Of a DNA stretch of 52,501 nucleotides, positions 43,840-51,473 are shown in pieces. The translations under genes and the position numbers were made by a program. Each line of letters opens with the position of its first letter. Position 1 is the first letter of the stretch. This stretch comes from T1Sed10-7 sp041685505. Lineage in GTDB: Bacteria; Actinomycetota; Nitriliruptoria; Nitriliruptorales; Nitriliruptoraceae. Under the pieces are notes generated by a model. The model saw only the letters and a program-made list of their open reading frames with translations. It had not been told where the DNA came from and ran no database searches. The stretch spans positions 1 through 52,501 of the forward strand of contig JAWLFQ010000008.1 in NCBI GenBank assembly GCA_041685505.1, given 5' to 3'.

Positions 43840-44648
43840 GACGGGTCCTCCTCGTGCTGGGTGGCGGGCGGACGGGGTGCGTGCCAGTCCGGGGCACGCT
43901 TCTCGAGGAACGCAGCCACGCCCTCGTGGATGTCCGGGGTGTGCAGGAAGGTGCCGCGCATCGTGCGTGCGTGATGCACGGCCTGCTCGTAGGGCAGCTC
44001 CGCGAGCCGGGCGATCAGGGTGCGTCCATAGGCCATGGCGTGTGGCGCGCTGCGCGCGAGCTCGGCAGCCGCCGCGTGGGCCTCGGCGTCGAGGTCCTCG
44101 TCCGCCACGACGCGGCTGACCAACCCCATACGGGCGGCCTCCTCGGCGTCGATGACCCGACCGGTCAGGGCCAGGTCCTGCGCAGCGCGGACCCCGACGA
44201 CGCGCATCACCATCGGCATGACCATGATGGGGAACAACCCGATCTTGATCTCGCTGAGGCCGAGGTCGGCGGACCGCGCCGCCAGCACGATGTCCCCCAG
44301 AGCGACCACGCCGACGGCACCGGCGCGCGCCGGACCCTGGACCGCGATCACCAACGGGGTACCGAGGGTGGGTACGAGGGTGAACAGCTCCTCCCACACC
44401 CCACCCGACTCGTAGAAGTCCGTCGCGGAGGAGCTGAGCTCCGCCTGGAACTCGCGCAGGTTCGCACCGGCAGAGAAGACCTTGCCCTCCGCGCGCAGCA
44501 GCACCGCCCCGACCTGAGGATCGGCATCGGCGGCCCGCAGCGCGTCACACAGCTCCCGCACAGCGGCGTAGTCGAGGGCGTTGCGGCGCTCCGGTGCGGC
44601 GAGGGTCAGGGTCAGGACGCGGTCGTCCCCGTGCTCGTGCCGGAGCAC
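43836..44648 (-). CDS. Enoyl-CoA hydratase/isomerase (crotonase) family protein
   Basis: A 270-aa crotonase. Motifs: LTLTLAAPERRNALDYAAV, AEGKVFSAGANLREFQ for the first oxyanion contact, GPARAGAVGVVALGDIVLAARSADLGLSEIKIGLFP for the second, and a C-terminal helix bundle. The first catalytic Glu of classical hydratases falls in the GAVGVVAL segment and is not obviously kept, while the second (LSEIKIG) is, so isomerase or a special hydratase activity is possible. GTG 44648 has GGAGG at 7 nt, 2 nt after the AtuA stop. AtuE (isohexenylglutaconyl-CoA hydratase) is the comparable enzyme in the terpene pathway. Confidence 0.85.
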   Translation of the reverse strand: MLRHEHGDDRVLTLTLAAPERRNALDYAAVRELCDALRAADADPQVGAVLLRAEGKVFSAGANLREFQAELSSSATDFYESGGVWEELFTLVPTLGTPLVIAVQGPARAGAVGVVALGDIVLAARSADLGLSEIKIGLFPIMVMPMVMRVVGVRAAQDLALTGRVIDAEEAARMGLVSRVVADEDLDAEAHAAAAELARSAPHAMAYGRTLIARLAELPYEQAVHHARTMRGTFLHTPDIHEGVAAFLEKRAPDWHAPRPPATQHEEDPS

Positions 44649-44650
44649 GC

Positions 44651-46006
44651 TCAGGCCTCCAGCAGCTGCATGTCGACCTCAGCCGCCTCGCGGGGTATCA
44701 GGGTCGGCCACAGGCTGGTCACCGGACGGGGGCGCCCGGGCGGCATGATCGCAGAGCCGACGCCGCCGAGGGTCCACAGGTGGAGGATCTCACGGCGCAC
44801 CACCTCGGCCTCCTGCCGCGTGTCACAGTGGGCGGCGACCCGCAGACCGACCTCGTTGGGCTCGTAGTCCGGTTCCGGCGCGGTTGGCCCGTGGAGGGTG
44901 TTGACACCGAGGTACTCGAACACGATCTCGCGCGGCTGCACGCCCAACAGCTTCAGGCGGTCCCGGACGATCTGCTCACCGTTGTGGGCTTTGGGGAGCG
45001 CATCGGGCCAGGAGAACATCGCGACACCCTCACCGATCCATCCGTCCTCGTAGCCGACGCAGACCTTGAGCTGGTCGGGGCGGGGCTTGCCGGTCATGCC
45101 GGTCGCCCGTACCCGGTCGGGGCCGAGCTGGCTGAAGGTCGGTTTGGTGAAGTCCGCGATGCCGTCGGGCATGAGGTAGTTGGCGGGATCGCCGATCTCG
45201 TAGACGAGCTGCTCCTTGAGGGTCATCTCCGTGACCAGCCCCCCGGTGCCATCGAGCTTGCCGAACACGGCGTCCGCGTGCTCGTCGACGTCGGCGTAGG
45301 GGAACCCGATGTTCGCCAAGGGCCTGGCCTCGCTCCAGAAGTTCGACAGCGAGCCGGATGCGAGGGCAGCGCACTCGAGGAGGTGCCCGATGGTCACCGC
45401 GGCCCCGACCTTCTCCGCATCCTCGTAGCGCCAACCGAACTCGTGCATCATCGGACCGGCGTACAGGGCGTTGTCCGACGCACGGCCCGTCACCACGACG
45501 TGGGCACCCTGCTCGAGGCCCTCGATGATGCCCTCCGCACCGATGTAGGCGTTGGCCGCGATGATGCGATCGCGGATGCGGGACAGGTCCGTCTCGCCCG
45601 TGTCCATGTTCGGGAAGGCCACACCCTGGTCGTGGAGCTCGAGCATGCGTGCGTGCACGTCGTCACCCGTGACGACCGCGACGCGCGTGCCGGTGAGACC
45701 GTGCGCACGGGCGATCTCGACCACACGTTCACCGGCGGCCGGCGGGTTCGCACCGCCGGCGTTGGTGATCAGGGTGGTGCCCTTCGCGCGGGCGACCGGC
45801 AGGATGGCCTCCATCCAGGGCACGATGTCGGCGATGTAGCCTCGGGAGGGGTCCTTGGATCGCTGGCGCTGGAGGATCGCGAGGGTCAGCTCCGCGAGGT
45901 GATCGAAGCTGAGGTAGTCGAGCTCGCCACGTTCGGCCAGCTCCACAGCCGGTTCCATCAGATCGCCCCAGTACGCGGAGCCGCTGCCGAGCCGCACGGT
46001 CTTCAT
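44651..46006 (-). CDS. AtuA family protein (DUF1446), large domain
   Basis: A 451-aa cytosolic protein: VRLGSGSAYWGDLMEPAVELAERGELDYLSFDHLAELTLAIL, DIVPWMEAILPVARAKGTTLITNAGGANP, VVTGRASDNALYAGPMMHEFGW, IGFPYADVDEHADAVF. This is the DUF1446/AtuA domain; AtuA is essential for acyclic terpene (citronellol/geraniol) growth in Pseudomonas, but its reaction is unclear. The usual C-terminal ferredoxin-like part is missing and encoded by the gene two places downstream. ATG 46006 (GGAG at 5 nt) is preferred to ATG 46018. First gene of the operon AtuA - hydratase - AtuA C-domain - old yellow enzyme, with a strong promoter and operator upstream. Confidence 0.85.
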   Translation of the reverse strand: MKTVRLGSGSAYWGDLMEPAVELAERGELDYLSFDHLAELTLAILQRQRSKDPSRGYIADIVPWMEAILPVARAKGTTLITNAGGANPPAAGERVVEIARAHGLTGTRVAVVTGDDVHARMLELHDQGVAFPNMDTGETDLSRIRDRIIAANAYIGAEGIIEGLEQGAHVVVTGRASDNALYAGPMMHEFGWRYEDAEKVGAAVTIGHLLECAALASGSLSNFWSEARPLANIGFPYADVDEHADAVFGKLDGTGGLVTEMTLKEQLVYEIGDPANYLMPDGIADFTKPTFSQLGPDRVRATGMTGKPRPDQLKVCVGYEDGWIGEGVAMFSWPDALPKAHNGEQIVRDRLKLLGVQPREIVFEYLGVNTLHGPTAPEPDYEPNEVGLRVAAHCDTRQEAEVVRREILHLWTLGGVGSAIMPPGRPRPVTSLWPTLIPREAAEVDMQLLEA

Positions 46007-46109
46007 CCCTGCTCCCATCGCTCCTCGGAGCTCGATGCGCCCTGTCGCTCGGCGCGTGGCCCTTGGGGCCCCCGCGCCCGAGCCGCCCACCTCTGCGCGA
46101 CGGCACAGG

Positions 46110-46167
46110 GCGCTAGCGAGCGTTCGTTCGTGCCCCTGATGCTAGGCCGCGTGCAGGGCTCGGTCAA
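46110..46167 (-). promoter_or_regulatory. Promoter and operator of the AtuA operon
   Basis: Minus strand TTGACC (46167-46162), 17-nt spacer, TAGCAT (46144-46139). The operator (46110-46130; core GAACGAACGCTCGCT on the minus strand at 46129-46115) begins about 8 nt after the -10, over the expected start of transcription. Confidence 0.75.
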
Positions 46168-46199
46168 CCCGGGCCCGGGGGGCGGCGCCGCCGTCCACT

Positions 46200-46252
46200 T
46201 GCTGGCCGGTGCACCGGGACCTATCGTGTCCGAACGAACGCTCGCTAGCGCC
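46200..46252 (+). promoter_or_regulatory. Promoter and operator of the CoA-transferase operon
   Basis: TTGCTG (46200-46205), 17-nt spacer, TATCGT (46223-46228). The operator (46232-46252; core GAACGAACGCTCGCT at 46233-46247) begins 3 nt after the -10. It is an exact 21-bp inverted copy of the operator on the other side of the region. Confidence 0.75.
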
Positions 46253-46413
46253 TCGCGCGACCCCGTCGCTCCCGTCGCCGGCGAGCGGAAGTCCGTACGA
46301 GATCTGGGAGCGCAGGTCCAGCCCGGCTGTCGGAACGACGGCCCCTGGCGGCAGTGGCCGGACGTTGCCCACCGCGTGCGGCCCATCCACCGAGCGCCCC
46401 CAGGAGCCATCAG

Positions 46414-47640
46414 ATGAGCGACCGCGCAGCCAAACCTCTCGACGGCATCACCGTGCTCAGCTTCGAGATCCAGGTGGCCGGGCCGTACTGCTCGATGATG
46501 CTCGCCGACCAGGGCGCCGAGGTCATCAAGGTCGAGCGCCCGGGCACCGGTGACACGGCCCGGGGCGGCGCACCGATGGTGGAAGGACCGGACGGCGAGC
46601 GGCGCAGCGGCTACTTCCTGCGCTTCAACCGCAACAAGCAGAGCCTCACTCTGGACCTCAAGGACGAGCGGGGCCAGGAGGTCTTCCGCGAGCTGGCCAG
46701 GGAGGTGGACGTGGTGGTGGAGAACTTCCGCCCCGGCCTCCTGGCCGGTCTGGGGCTCGGCTACGACGACCTCTCGGCGGCCAACCCCGGGTTGGTATAC
46801 GCCACCATCTCCGGTTTCGGCAGCATGGACGGCTTCACCGGCCCCTACAGCGACCGTCCGGCCTACGACATCGTCGCGCAGGCGATGGGCGGCCTGATGC
46901 ACACCGCCGGCCAGGCCGGGGGGCCGCCGACCTGGCTCGGCGTGGCCCTGGGTGACATCGTCTCCGGCATGAACGCCGCGCACGCGATCCTGCTGGCCCT
47001 GTTCCAGCGCGAGCGCACGGGCGAAGGGCAGTACATCGACGTGTCCATGTACGACTCGATGGTCGCGCTCGCGGAGCGCTCGGTGAGCGCGTACTCCCTC
47101 GCCGGCGACGTCCTCGAGCGCGGCCGAGAGCTGTACATGGCGCCCTGGGGCCCCTTCGCCTGCTCCGACGGCTGGGTCGCGCTGATCGTCGCGACCGAGC
47201 GGGACTGGGGGCGCTTCTGCGAGGCCATCGACCGGCCCGATCTGATCGGCCAGGAGGGCGTGACCACCTCGGGACCCGAACGTGCACGCCACATGGACGG
47301 CGAGCTCGGCGAGGCCATCGAGGCCTGGTTCGCCGCCCACACCCGTGACGAGGCATCGGAGAAGCTGCTGGCGGCCGGTCTGCCCGTCGGCGCGGTCCAG
47401 ACCGCAGAGGACATCTACTCCTGCGAACACCTGGCAGCACGACAGCTGCTGATCGATGTCCCCGATCCCGTCCTCGGCGAGGTCCGGCTGGTCGGGCCGC
47501 CCGCCAAGCTGTCCGGCAACACGACCCCGGTCACCGGCGCCGCACCCCTGCTGGGCGAGCACAGCGAGGAGATCCTGGCCGAGCGACTCGGCCGCACCCC
47601 GGCACAGATCGCCGAGCTGCGCGCCGACGGTGTCATCTGA
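46414..47640 (+). CDS. Class III CoA-transferase (CaiB/BaiF family)
   Basis: A 408-aa protein moving CoA between acyl groups without ATP. Seen: LDGITVLSFEIQVAGPYCSMMLADQGAEVIKVERP, NRNKQSLTLDLKDERGQEVF, ENFRPGLLAGLGLGYDDL, and RPAYDIVAQAMGGLM, where Asp152 is the expected catalytic residue forming the mixed anhydride. GDIVSGMNAAHAILLALFQRERTGEGQYIDVSMYDSM is the family signature. ATG 46414 has AGGAG at 7 nt; upstream in-frame sequence is the promoter region. It is first in an operon with thiolase and mutase and probably activates the substrate acid or recycles CoA. Confidence 0.92.
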   Translation: MSDRAAKPLDGITVLSFEIQVAGPYCSMMLADQGAEVIKVERPGTGDTARGGAPMVEGPDGERRSGYFLRFNRNKQSLTLDLKDERGQEVFRELAREVDVVVENFRPGLLAGLGLGYDDLSAANPGLVYATISGFGSMDGFTGPYSDRPAYDIVAQAMGGLMHTAGQAGGPPTWLGVALGDIVSGMNAAHAILLALFQRERTGEGQYIDVSMYDSMVALAERSVSAYSLAGDVLERGRELYMAPWGPFACSDGWVALIVATERDWGRFCEAIDRPDLIGQEGVTTSGPERARHMDGELGEAIEAWFAAHTRDEASEKLLAAGLPVGAVQTAEDIYSCEHLAARQLLIDVPDPVLGEVRLVGPPAKLSGNTTPVTGAAPLLGEHSEEILAERLGRTPAQIAELRADGVI

Positions 47641-47715
47641 GGGACGCACCGCTGCCGGAAGCCCACCACCCGACCGTCACACGACATCCGCTACGACCCG
47701 CGAGGGGTGACCACC

Positions 47716-48927
47716 ATGCACGACGTCGTCATCGTCAGCTCCGCCCGCAGCCCCTTCGGACGCTTCGGCGGCCCGCTCCGCGACTTCAGCCTGCCGGAGC
47801 TCGGAGGCCTGGTGTACGCCGAGGCGATCCGGCGTGCCGGGATCGACGGCGCGGACATCGAGGAGGTCGCCACGGGCGTGAACCTGCCCGGTGCCGACCG
47901 TTCCATCGCACGCCAGGTCCTCATCGAGTCGGACATCCCCCCGAACCGGGTCGCCTACACCGTGGACCGCGCGTGCTGCTCCTCCATGGCCGCGGTCACC
48001 CTCGCTGCCCGGTCGATCCGGATCGGCGACGTCACGGTGGCCGCAGCCGGTGGAACCGAGAACATGAGCAAGGTGCCCTACTTCCTCACCGAACAGCGCT
48101 GGGGCGCCCGCCTCGGTGACGTGACCCTCAAGGACCAGCTCGTCATCGCCTGCCCGATGACCGGTAAGCCGCGGGCGGTCCAGGCCGGGGAGGAAGCGGT
48201 CGAGTACGGGATCACCCGCGAGGAGCAGGACGCCTGGGCCGTCCGCAGCCACGCGAACTACTTCGCCGCCCACGAAGAGGGGCGCTTCGACGACGAGCTG
48301 CTCACGATCGAGATACCCCAGCGCAAGGGGGACCCCGTCGTCGTCGACCAGGACGAGGGGCCCCGCCCCGGTACCACCATGGAGAAGCTCGCCAAGCTCC
48401 CGCTGATCTACGGCAGCCCCACGGTCACCGCCGGCAACGCCCCGGGTCTCAGCACCGGGTCCTCGGCGATGGTGCTGATGTCCCGAGCGGAGGCAGAGGC
48501 ACGGCAGATCGCACCCCTGGCCACCATCGTCAGCTCCGCGATGGCCTCCGGGCACCCCGACCGCATCGCTTCCATCCCGGCCGAGTCCGCCCGTCTCGCC
48601 CTGGACAAGGCCGGCCTGACGATCGACGACATCGCGGTGATCGAGATCAACGAGGCCTTCGCCGCCGTCCCCTTGGTCGCCACCCTCCGGATGGCTGAGG
48701 GCGACAGGGACCGAGCGGAGGCGATCCGGGCACGCACCAACGTCAACGGCGGGGCGATCGCCCTCGGTCACCCCACCGGGGCGACCGGGGCGCGCCTGGT
48801 ACTGACACTGGTCAACGAGCTGCGCCGCCGCTACGCGGCGTCCGACGGCTCGACACCGCTGTATGGTCTCGCGACCCTGTGTGGCGGGATCGGCGAAGCC
48901 GAAGCCACCATCGTCCGCGTGGGCTGA
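47716..48927 (+). CDS. Thiolase (acetyl-CoA acetyltransferase family)
   Basis: A 403-aa thiolase. Nucleophile Cys87 lies in VDRACCSSMAAV (the usual VNxxCxSG motif, with Asp for Asn and Ser for Gly). The catalytic His is in INEAFAAVPL/GHPTGATGARL and the second Cys in LCGGIGEAEATIV. It splits a beta-ketoacyl-CoA with CoA or condenses two acyl-CoAs. ATG 47716 has GAGGGG at 8 nt; the GTG three codons earlier sits too near the ribosome site. It lies 75 nt after the CoA-transferase and 14 nt before the mutase gene. Confidence 0.92.
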   Translation: MHDVVIVSSARSPFGRFGGPLRDFSLPELGGLVYAEAIRRAGIDGADIEEVATGVNLPGADRSIARQVLIESDIPPNRVAYTVDRACCSSMAAVTLAARSIRIGDVTVAAAGGTENMSKVPYFLTEQRWGARLGDVTLKDQLVIACPMTGKPRAVQAGEEAVEYGITREEQDAWAVRSHANYFAAHEEGRFDDELLTIEIPQRKGDPVVVDQDEGPRPGTTMEKLAKLPLIYGSPTVTAGNAPGLSTGSSAMVLMSRAEAEARQIAPLATIVSSAMASGHPDRIASIPAESARLALDKAGLTIDDIAVIEINEAFAAVPLVATLRMAEGDRDRAEAIRARTNVNGGAIALGHPTGATGARLVLTLVNELRRRYAASDGSTPLYGLATLCGGIGEAEATIVRVG

Positions 48928-48941
48928 CCGAGGGAGACGTC

Positions 48942-50513
48942 GTGGAGCACACCACCGACTCCGGCATCCCCCTCGAGGTCGTCTACGAGCCCGGGGACGG
49001 ATCGGCACCGCTCCTGGGCCGGCCTGGCGAGGAGCCTTTCACCCGGGGCATCTCCGCCGATGGCTACCGCTCGGCGCCCTGGATCATGGGGCAGTACGGA
49101 GGCTTCGGCAGCGCGAAGGAGACCAACGCGCGCTTCAAGCAGCTGCTCGCCGCAGGCCAGACCGGCTTCAGCGTCGCCCTCGACCTGCCGACGCAGATGG
49201 GACTCGACTCCGACCATCCGCTGGCAGCCGGCGAGGTCGGCAAGGTCGGTGTCGCGATCGACAGCCTCGCGGACATGGAGGTGCTGATCGACGGCCTCGA
49301 CCTCGCCAGCGTCCGTCAGATCCGCACCACCGCGAACGCGATCGGCCACGTGTGGTTGGCGCTGGTGGTGTGCGCGTGCCGCAAGGCCGGCGTCGACCCT
49401 GCCGACATCAAGATCCTGATCCAGAACGACGTCCTCAAGGAGTACGTCGCGCGCGGGACCTACATCCACCCGCCCGACGCCGGACTGTCCATCGTCGCCG
49501 ACGTGGTGGCCTACGCCGCGCAGCACCTGCCTGACTGGACCCCGGTGACCCTGAGCGGCTACCACATCCGAGAGGCGGGCGCCGACGCCGTCGACGAGGT
49601 CGCCTTCTCCATCGCGAACGGCATCGCCTACTGCGACGCCGCGATGTCGCGGGGGCTGCAGATCGACGACTTCGCGCCGTCGCTGTTCACCTTCCTGTCC
49701 GCCAACCTCGACATCCTCGAGGAGGTGGCCAAGTTCCGCGCGGCTCGCCGGGTGTGGCACGACGTGATGACCGAACGCTACGACGCACAGGACCCGGCCA
49801 GCAAGGCCTACCGGATCTTCGCCTTCACCGCCGGATCGAGGCTGACCTCCCAGCAGCCCTTGAACAACCTCACCCGTACCGCGTTGGAGGCCCTCGCCGC
49901 CGTGCTCGGCGGGGTGCAGACCCTGCACGTCTCGGCCTATGACGAGGCCCTGGGCGTGCCCTCGGCCAACGCCGCAGTGACCGCCCTGCGCAGTCAACAG
50001 ATCATGCTCGAGGAGACGAGCCTGACCTCGGTCGCCGATCCCCTCGGTGGCAGCTACCTGATCGAGCACCTCACCGATGAGCTCGTCACGCGCATACACG
50101 CCCGTCTCACGGAGATCGAGGAACGGGGCGGTGCCGTAGCGTGCATCGACTCGGGATGGTTCCAGCAGGAGATCTCCGACCGTGCCTACCTGCGCCAGCG
50201 TGAACTGGAGTCGGGGACCCGCAAGGTCATCGGGGTCAACCATCAGGTGGAGCACACCGAGGAGGACCTGCGGGTGTTCCAGCCGGATCCTGAGGGCGAG
50301 CGTGGCCAGGTCGCCCGGCTGACGGAGTTGAAGCGCACCCGCGATCAGCAGCGCGTGGACAGTGCCCTCGCGCGGCTGGAGGCCGATGCCCGCGACGGCC
50401 GCTCGATCATCCCCGCCACGATCGAGTCCGTCGACGCCTACGCGACCGTCGGGGAGATCACCGCTGCGCTCAACGCGGTCCACGGCCGCTACACCCCCCA
50501 GTCCGCCTGGTGA
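48942..50513 (+). CDS. Coenzyme B12-dependent acyl-CoA mutase, large (substrate-binding) subunit, substrate uncertain
   Basis: A 523-aa protein of the methylmalonyl-CoA mutase family, large chain without the B12-binding domain. Family landmarks: IMGQYGGFGSAKETNARFKQLLAAGQTGFSVALDLPTQMG, ILIQNDVLKEYVARGTYIHPP, SGYHIREAGA (His208 matches the catalytic His244 of the mutase) and SQQPLNNLTRTALEALAAVLGG. At the position of Arg207, which holds the methylmalonyl carboxylate, there is Ser183; the Tyr89 equivalent is Tyr52. So a non-carboxylated acyl-CoA (isobutyryl-, 2-hydroxyisobutyryl- or pivalyl-like) is more likely than methylmalonyl-CoA. GTG 48942 has GGGAG at 5 nt. No small subunit or MeaB chaperone gene is adjacent. 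Confidence 0.88.
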   Translation: MEHTTDSGIPLEVVYEPGDGSAPLLGRPGEEPFTRGISADGYRSAPWIMGQYGGFGSAKETNARFKQLLAAGQTGFSVALDLPTQMGLDSDHPLAAGEVGKVGVAIDSLADMEVLIDGLDLASVRQIRTTANAIGHVWLALVVCACRKAGVDPADIKILIQNDVLKEYVARGTYIHPPDAGLSIVADVVAYAAQHLPDWTPVTLSGYHIREAGADAVDEVAFSIANGIAYCDAAMSRGLQIDDFAPSLFTFLSANLDILEEVAKFRAARRVWHDVMTERYDAQDPASKAYRIFAFTAGSRLTSQQPLNNLTRTALEALAAVLGGVQTLHVSAYDEALGVPSANAAVTALRSQQIMLEETSLTSVADPLGGSYLIEHLTDELVTRIHARLTEIEERGGAVACIDSGWFQQEISDRAYLRQRELESGTRKVIGVNHQVEHTEEDLRVFQPDPEGERGQVARLTELKRTRDQQRVDSALARLEADARDGRSIIPATIESVDAYATVGEITAALNAVHGRYTPQSAW

Positions 50514-50551
50514 GGTCCTGGTCCGAGGCCACGCGGGACGGGGTCGCTAGG

Positions 50552-51412
50552 TCACCGCAGGCGGGCCTGGAGAGCGGTGACCAGGCGCTGTGCGGCGCCG
50601 GGAACCAGGTGGAGGAACAGCCCGGGCTCGGTCACCTCGAGCTCCGCGAGCTGCCATGAACCGACCGGGTCGGTGACCAGGTCGACGCGCGCGTAGAGCA
50701 GGTCGTGCCCGGTCACGGTCACGATCCAGCGGGCCAGCGCCGCCGCGTCCGGTGGCACCGCCGCGAGCGGTTCGTAGCGACCTCCGTGCACCTGATGGAC
50801 CAGGAACCCTCCCGCTGCGGGATGTTTCCTGACCGCGTGGCTGATCCTGCCGTCGAGCAGGACGATGCTCAGCTCGCCCTCGGTAGCGACGGTGACCATG
50901 AAGGGCTGCACCAGGGCATCTCCGCTGGCGACGAGCGCCTCGAGGGCGGCCTGGCCCCGTGCGCTGTCCGGCGCCACACGTACGACACCGTCGCCGCCCG
51001 CCCCGACCGCCGGCTTGAGCACGACATCGTCCCAGCTCCTGGCCGCGGCGAGGGCTGCCAGGTCGACGTGGTCACCCCGGGCCAACCACGCCGTGGGCAC
51101 CACGGGAGCGCCGCGTTCCTCGAGTTCCAACAGGTAGCCCTTGTGGGTGTTCCACCGCAGCACCTCAGCAGGGTTGAACAGGCGCGTCACGGACTCGACC
51201 TGCCGAGCCCAGGCCAGGAACTCCTCCCGCCGGTGGTGGTAGTCCCACGCGGTGCGCACGACCACGGCGTCGGAGTCCCCCCAGACGACGCCGGTCGCGT
51301 CCCAGGGCACCAGACGGGCCTGGTGACCTGCAGCGGTCACGGCGGCGAGCAGGGGCTCGTCGTCCTGATCGGTGTCGTCCTGCTGGACCGCTGTGGCCAG
51401 GGTGATGTGCAC
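50552..51412 (-). CDS. ATP-grasp domain protein (RimK/glutathione synthetase-like)
   Basis: A 286-aa protein: VHITLATAVQQDD, then SDAVVVRTAWDYHHRREEFLAWARQV, FNPAEVLRWNTHKGYLLELEERGAPVVPT, VVLKPAVGAGGDGVVRV (ATP-binding loop) and YARVDLVTDPVGSWQLAELEVTEPGLFL with the metal-binding Glu residues. The family ligates a carboxylate to an amine, but members of this branch lack known substrates. GTG 51412 has GAGGAG at 8 nt; in-frame sequence further upstream does not look like protein. It lies 61 nt after the nitrilase-like gene and converges on the mutase gene. Confidence 0.82.
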   Translation of the reverse strand: MHITLATAVQQDDTDQDDEPLLAAVTAAGHQARLVPWDATGVVWGDSDAVVVRTAWDYHHRREEFLAWARQVESVTRLFNPAEVLRWNTHKGYLLELEERGAPVVPTAWLARGDHVDLAALAAARSWDDVVLKPAVGAGGDGVVRVAPDSARGQAALEALVASGDALVQPFMVTVATEGELSIVLLDGRISHAVRKHPAAGGFLVHQVHGGRYEPLAAVPPDAAALARWIVTVTGHDLLYARVDLVTDPVGSWQLAELEVTEPGLFLHLVPGAAQRLVTALQARLR

Positions 51413-51473
51413 GCGAGCGACTCCTCTGGTGCGCCGTGGCGGGCGGTGCCGTGCCCGGCCGCCCGGCGGGCCC

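Larger units (their letters stand above)
46007..46413. other. Divergent regulatory region (407 nt, no gene)
   Basis: No coding sequence seen. It holds two back-to-back promoters, each with an identical operator in mirror orientation (46110-46130 and 46232-46252). In the middle lie two GC-rich palindromes, CCCGGGCCCGGG (46168-46179) and GGCGGCGCCGCC (46181-46192). Predicted 5' leaders are about 125 nt (left) and 180 nt (right). Confidence 0.75.

Noticed and set aside
46168..46192. Two adjacent GC palindromes as a terminator or origin
   Set aside because: They lie between two divergent promoters, where a terminator has no function, and there are no DnaA boxes or AT-rich segment.
48942..50513. 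Calling the mutase methylmalonyl-CoA mutase
   Set aside because: The carboxylate-binding Arg aligns with Ser183 and the chain is short without a B12 domain. The context is not clearly propionate metabolism.
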